Of a DNA stretch of 64,000 nt, positions 60,423 through 64,000 are shown one piece after another. Under the pieces are notes generated by a model. That model saw only the letters and a list, made by a program, of their open reading frames with translations. It was not told the DNA's origin and did no database searches. Location of the stretch: NCBI RefSeq assembly GCF_002846365.1, contig NZ_PJMW01000001.1, positions 310,001 through 374,000 on the forward strand, given 5' to 3'. The DNA is from Nocardia fluminea. Its GTDB lineage: Bacteria; Actinomycetota; Actinomycetes; Mycobacteriales; Mycobacteriaceae. The stretch's first letter is position 1. Each line of letters opens with the position of its first letter. Made by a program: the position numbers and the translations under genes.

Positions 60423-61025
60423 CTAGTCGACGGCGAGGCCGGAAATCAGCTGCTCGATCACCGCACGGACAGCGACGACTTCCCCCGCATCCTCCGAATT
60501 CGCCAGGTATTGCGCTGCCTCGTCCAGCGCACCGACCACCACCAGCGCCAGCGGCCGCACCGGCTGCTTTCTGATCCGGCCGGCGGCCATGGCCCCGGCC
60601 AGCGCGTTCTCCACCAGGCCGATGGTGTGGCAGAGTTCGATCTCGCGCCATCGGCTCCATCCGAGCACCGCGGGCGCGTCGAGCAGCGCGATCCGCCGCA
60701 CCTCGGTCGCCGTCGAGGCCTGCAACCACGCCAGGCAGCCCACGATCAGGCTCGCGATCGGATCCTCGGCACGCGCCTCGGCCACGGCCGTGGCGATCAC
60801 CTGGACCAGGCTGCGCTCGAGATCCTCGAACACCGCCTCGAACAGATCCCGCTTCTCGCTGAACTGGTGATAGAGCGCGCCCCGGCTGACGCCGGCGGCC
60901 TCGGCCACCGCGATCGTACTCACCGCGCCGTACCCGAACTGCCCGAACAGCTCTCGCCCCGCACGGATCACCGCCGCACGTGTCGAGGCCGAGCGTTCGG
61001 CTTGGGTCCGGCGATCAGGATTCAT
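60423..61025 (-). CDS. TetR-family regulator
   Basis: 200 aa from the ATG at 61025. Helix-turn-helix TRAAVIRAGRELFGQFGYGAVSTIAVAEAAGVSRGALYHQFSEKRDLF. The C-terminal domain with RRIALLDAPAVLGWSRWREIE is of the type found in regulators of efflux or redox genes. Divergent from the SnoaL-like gene at 61153 with a small dyad between, so it probably regulates that gene. Confidence 0.9.
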   Translation of the reverse strand: MNPDRRTQAERSASTRAAVIRAGRELFGQFGYGAVSTIAVAEAAGVSRGALYHQFSEKRDLFEAVFEDLERSLVQVIATAVAEARAEDPIASLIVGCLAWLQASTATEVRRIALLDAPAVLGWSRWREIELCHTIGLVENALAGAMAAGRIRKQPVRPLALVVVGALDEAAQYLANSEDAGEVVAVRAVIEQLISGLAVD

Positions 61026-61111
61026 GGCGACGTCGAAGTCTAGGGCAAGACCACGGCCGCGGCAGATCCGAGGCCTTTCGCCCCTTGACCGGCGGCACCG
61101 CGTTCGGGAAC

Positions 61112-61132
61112 ATACAGTCATCCTGTTTGTAT
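61112..61132. promoter_or_regulatory. Small dyad, possible TetR operator
   Basis: ATACA-11 bases-TGTAT with ACAG/CTGT nested inside, 21 bases before the SnoaL-like start and 86 bases before the TetR start. Confidence 0.35.
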
Positions 61133-61152
61133 ATTGGAAAGGCTTGGCGACC

Positions 61153-61548
61153 ATGTCCGATGCCACCAAGGATCTGTTCGAGCGCTATCACGCCTGCTGG
61201 GCCGAGCGCGACCCCGATCGAATCGCCGCGCTGCACACCCCAGATTCGGTCTTCCACCTGCACTCCGGGGGCGCGCCCGCGCACGGGCGGGCCGAGATCC
61301 GCACCGCCGCGGCGGAGACCTTCGCCCTTGTGCCCGATCTGACCTTCACCCAGGTCGACCTGCGCGTCGGCGACGACTTCTGGGTGGTGCGGTGGAAGCT
61401 GTCGGGCACTTCGGTCACCGGCGGCGCCGTCGACGTGGATATCGCGGACATGGTGACTGTCGAGGGCGGCGCGGTCAAGGAGAAGCACACCTACGTCGAC
61501 GGTGTGGCCATGGCGGCCGCACTGACCGCACCATCCGAGATCGCCTGA
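61153..61548 (+). CDS. SnoaL/NTF2-like protein
   Basis: 131 aa from the ATG at 61153. A cone-shaped NTF2-like fold is indicated by FERYHACWAERDPDRIAALHTPDSVFHLHSGG, HGRAEIRTAAAETFALVPDL and VTVEGGAVKEKHTYVD. Members are isomerases, hydrolases or ligand binders; the His pair HLH could be catalytic. Probably controlled by the divergent TetR. Confidence 0.82.
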   Translation: MSDATKDLFERYHACWAERDPDRIAALHTPDSVFHLHSGGAPAHGRAEIRTAAAETFALVPDLTFTQVDLRVGDDFWVVRWKLSGTSVTGGAVDVDIADMVTVEGGAVKEKHTYVDGVAMAAALTAPSEIA

Positions 61549-61574
61549 GCCACAGCGCGTTCGGCGGGGACGAT

Positions 61575-62780
61575 TCAGGGCATCGGCAGCGGCGGCGTCT
61601 TCGGGAAGCGCACGGGCAGCGCCGCCAGCGATCGGTGAAACGGGCCGGGCCGCCACACCAGTTCCTCGACGGGTACGGCGAGGGTCAGTTCCGGCAGCGC
61701 GTCGAGCAATTGGTCGATCGCGTCCTGCACGATCAGGTATGCCACCGGCTTGGCCGGGCAGCCGTGCGGGCCCGCGCTCCAGGCCAGGTGCGCCCGGTTG
61801 TCCACGACATCGCGCCCGGCGATGGCCGGGTCGTTGTTGCAGGCCGACATGCTGATGACGACCGGTTCATGGGCGGGCAGCCAGGTGTCCTCGACCAGGA
61901 TCGGCTGACGCGGGTAGGTCATGCAGAAGTTCGCCAGCGGCGGGTCGGTGAACAGCACTTCGTCGAGCGCGTCGCGCGTGGACAGGCTGCCGCCGAGCAC
62001 ATTTCCCGCGAAACGGTCGTCGGTGAGCATCAGCCGCAAGGTGTTGACCACCAGGTTCAGCATCGGCTCGATGCCCGCGCCGTAGAGCACCAGCAGCTGG
62101 TGCACCATTTCCTCGTCGGTCAGCGCCGCCTGGTGCTGGAGCAACCGGGTGGCGACATCGTCACCGGGCTCGCGCTGACGCAATCCCACCAGATCAGCGA
62201 GTGCGGAGGCCAGCAGGTTGTTGCCCGCCTCGGCGTCGTCACCCTCGAAGATCTGCGCCATCCCGGTGGCGACCTGCTGCCCGATCTCGGGGGTGCACCC
62301 GAGCATCGAGTTCAGCGCCTGGAACACCAGCGGAAACGCGTACTGGCTCAACAGGTCCGCCGACCCGGTCGCGCAGAAGCTGTTGATGAGCGGGATGGCG
62401 AACTGTTCGACGGTGCTGTGCATCGCGTACAGATCCACCCCGGCGATGCCGGCGACGTTGGCCTGCCGATATCGCGCGTGCTCGGCACCGGTGGTGCGCA
62501 GCGCGGCGGGACGGAACTGCAACATCGGCAGCACCGGGCAGTCCAGTGGGATGTCGCGTTGCCACATCCGGGGGTCGGCCGGGAAGTGCTCCGGGTCGTT
62601 GAGAATGCGCACCGCGGTGTGATAGCCGATCACCAGCGTGGCCCGGATGCCCGGCGACAACTCCACCGGCACCACCGAGCCGAACCGGCGGCGCATCCGC
62701 TGATAGGCCGCCTGGGGATCAGCGGCGAATTCGGGTGCCCACATCGCCACCCGTTCGTCGGCGGCGATATCGACCGTCAT
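61575..62780 (-). CDS. cvnE: Conservon cytochrome P450 (CvnE), CYP157-like, lacking EXXR
   Basis: 401 aa from the ATG at 62780, which overlaps the GTPase stop. Heme-ligand motif WSAGPHGCPAK with Cys341. Where nearly all P450s have the K-helix EXXR, this protein reads DEVLFTDPP (Glu274, then Phe277 instead of Arg). The I-helix GAGIEPM lacks the usual acid-Thr pair. Loss of EXXR is known from the CYP157 family of streptomycete conservons. Last gene of the operon; role in the conservon is unknown. Confidence 0.9.
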   Translation of the reverse strand: MTVDIAADERVAMWAPEFAADPQAAYQRMRRRFGSVVPVELSPGIRATLVIGYHTAVRILNDPEHFPADPRMWQRDIPLDCPVLPMLQFRPAALRTTGAEHARYRQANVAGIAGVDLYAMHSTVEQFAIPLINSFCATGSADLLSQYAFPLVFQALNSMLGCTPEIGQQVATGMAQIFEGDDAEAGNNLLASALADLVGLRQREPGDDVATRLLQHQAALTDEEMVHQLLVLYGAGIEPMLNLVVNTLRLMLTDDRFAGNVLGGSLSTRDALDEVLFTDPPLANFCMTYPRQPILVEDTWLPAHEPVVISMSACNNDPAIAGRDVVDNRAHLAWSAGPHGCPAKPVAYLIVQDAIDQLLDALPELTLAVPVEELVWRPGPFHRSLAALPVRFPKTPPLPMP

Positions 62781-63379
62781 GACGCTGTTGCTTCCTGTCT
62801 GCGAAAGAGATACTCCGCCAGAGTGATCAGTGCCCGCAGGCCCTGATCCCGACGACGGGCGTCGAGCGCGATCACCGGAGTATCGGCCGCGAGGTCGAGC
62901 GCCTCGCGCACCTCCTCGAGCGGGTAGCGCCGGAACCCTTCGAATTCGTTCACCGCCACCGCGTAGGGCACGCCGCGCTGTTCCAGCGCCGAGAGCACGT
63001 CGTCGGCCTTCTCGATGCGCCGGGTGTCGACGAGCACCAGCGCCCCGAGGGCGCCACGAGCCAGTTCCTCCCACAGCGGGGCGAACCGTTCCTGACCCGG
63101 TGTGCCGAACAGATACAGTGCCAGTTGCGGATTCAGGGTGATGCGGCCGAAATCCAGTGCGACGGTGGTCGACACCTTGCTGCCCAGGCCCGCCATGTCG
63201 TCGACACCGATGCTGGCCTCGGTGATCGTCTCTTCCGTGCGCAGTGGCCTGATCTCGGACACGCCACAGACGAAGGTGGTCTTGCCGACACCGAAATTGC
63301 CTGCGACCAGGATCTTCACCGACCGTGTCACGGTTTCCGCGACGTAGTCGACCTCATCCCGCGATGGCGCGGAGGCCAT
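62777..63379 (-). CDS. cvnD: Conservon small GTP-binding protein (CvnD)
   Basis: 200 aa. G1 GNFGVGKTTF at residues 27-36; the switch region contains EETITEASIGVDD; the G3 equivalent reads LFGTPGQERF, with Gly-Thr for the Asp-Thr of Ras-like proteins; the specificity loop is VAVNEFEGF. This matches the MglA/CvnD group. In Streptomyces conservons the GTPase works with CvnA-C at the membrane. It overlaps CvnC by 26 bases. Confidence 0.92.
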   Translation of the reverse strand: MASAPSRDEVDYVAETVTRSVKILVAGNFGVGKTTFVCGVSEIRPLRTEETITEASIGVDDMAGLGSKVSTTVALDFGRITLNPQLALYLFGTPGQERFAPLWEELARGALGALVLVDTRRIEKADDVLSALEQRGVPYAVAVNEFEGFRRYPLEEVREALDLAADTPVIALDARRRDQGLRALITLAEYLFRRQEATAS

Positions 63380-63704
63380 GCAGCACCTCCTTGATCAATG
63401 CGAGTTCCGGCTTCACCTGTGCCGGGGTGGGGCAGTGCAGGTGACCGCTGTCGAGCAGATCGGAGACGATGATCTTCACGACGGAGGCGGGCAGGTCGAG
63501 ATAAGCCGACAGCTCGGCGATCGACAGGGCGCCGCGGCGGCTGGTGAGGGCCAGCAGACGACGCTCGTCGGGGCGGTGATCGGGGCGTGCGTCCTCGACG
63601 GCACGGACCAGGGTCACCAGGTCCAGGTCATGGGCGGCACGCACCCGCCCGCCGGTGCGCACATAGGACCGCACCAGGTCGGGATCGCGCCTGCCGCGGC
63701 TCAA
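63354..63704 (-). CDS. cvnC: Conservon DUF742 protein (CvnC)
   Basis: 116 aa. DUF742 signature: LVRSYVRTGGRVRAAHDLDLVTLV, HRPDERRLLAL, GALSIAELSAYLDLPASVVKIIVSDLLDSGHL (winged-helix-like), and the end LIKEVLHGLRAI. Coupled to CvnB by a 4-base overlap. Confidence 0.92.
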   Translation of the reverse strand: MSRGRRDPDLVRSYVRTGGRVRAAHDLDLVTLVRAVEDARPDHRPDERRLLALTSRRGALSIAELSAYLDLPASVVKIIVSDLLDSGHLHCPTPAQVKPELALIKEVLHGLRAIAG

Positions 63705-64000
63705 TTCCTCCCGCCTAGGCGGGGCGCGCTGCCGATCTCGTGACCCACGCGCGAGGCCAGTTCGTTCATCCGATGCGCCACCAGCGCGACGTCGACATCG
63801 GGAGTGGTGGCGACCCCGAGCAGCGCGCCCGCGCCCGCGGCGGTGATCATGATCATGCCCTCGTCGTACTCGGTCATGTTCTGGCGCACCGTGTTCGAGG
63901 GGCCACCGCAGAACTCACCGAGCGCCTTGCCGAGCGAGCGCAGGCCGGAGGCGGCCGCGGCGAACCGTTCGGCGTCGTCTTTCAGCACGCCACCGGAGTG
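63701..64000 (-). CDS. cvnB: Conservon roadblock/LC7 protein (CvnB), cut by the window end
   Basis: The visible C-terminal part, about 99 residues, is open to the window edge: RFAAAASGLRSLGKALGEF, IMITAAGAGALLGVATTPDVDVALVAHRMNELASRVG. This is the core of the roadblock/LC7 fold. The missing N-terminus (about 35 residues) and the sensor-kinase-like CvnA gene should lie just beyond base 64000. Confidence 0.88.
   Translation of the reverse strand, partial: HSGGVLKDDAERFAAAASGLRSLGKALGEFCGGPSNTVRQNMTEYDEGMIMITAAGAGALLGVATTPDVDVALVAHRMNELASRVGHEIGSAPRLGGRN

Noticed and set aside
61134..62846. 570-codon plus-strand frame over the P450
   Set aside because: Shadow of the P450 and of the SnoaL-like gene; the translation has no recognisable motif.

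Overview
This is a gene-dense, very GC-rich stretch of an actinobacterial chromosome. The gene families point to a mycolate-containing actinomycete, most likely Nocardia or a close relative: a mycothiol-dependent DinB-type enzyme remnant, an Eis-like acetyltransferase, an IdeR iron box, a KstR-type operator, a PucR/pruA/pruB proline locus, a DUF5313 protein and a conservon. The genus is inferred; no rRNA or tRNA gene is visible.

Layout. 1-1768: a broken MDMPI-family fragment, a HAD phosphatase and a hotdog thioesterase. 1916-8776: a six-gene operon of GntR regulator, small 2x[4Fe-4S] ferredoxin, substrate-binding lipoprotein with a NosL-like tail, permease, ATPase, and an AprA-like flavoprotein fused to nine HEAT-type repeats. 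9022-11487: serine hydrolase and Eis-like GNAT. 11646-15807: a precisely delimited transposon (27-bp inverted repeats, 8-bp target duplication) carrying resolvase, TniA-like and TniB-like genes and an alpha/beta-hydrolase; it splits a sugar-nucleotide-epimerase-type gene. 16300-19574: two small membrane proteins, a NarL-type two-component system and a divergent membrane protein. 19584-28118: a translationally coupled eight-gene organosulfur operon (ABC transporter, DszB-like desulfinase, two flavin monooxygenases, class II aldolase-like protein, cytosolic binding-protein-like protein) with a divergent IclR regulator and two matching operator-like palindromes. 28230-44247: mixed metabolic and transport genes, including an exported alkylsulfatase. 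44314-50254: proline catabolism with its PucR-type activator and an amino acid permease. 50285-55912: TetR, a START-like/acyl-CoA-ligase fusion and an Hsp100 ATPase. 55926-58951: secreted and cell-wall proteins, including a frameshifted chitin-active LPMO. 58948-61548: MarR, siderophore-interacting protein under an iron box, TetR and a SnoaL-like protein. 61575-64000: a conservon (P450, GTPase, DUF742, roadblock), cut by the window end.

The recurring theme is scavenging of oxidised sulfur: two separate SsuABC/TauABC-type import systems, each coupled to its own redox enzymes, plus a periplasmic alkylsulfatase. The 1916-8776 operon is the best candidate for an undescribed system: it pairs dissimilatory-APS-reductase-like subunits (AprA/AprB-like) with a dedicated importer. 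Its substrate cannot be read from sequence.
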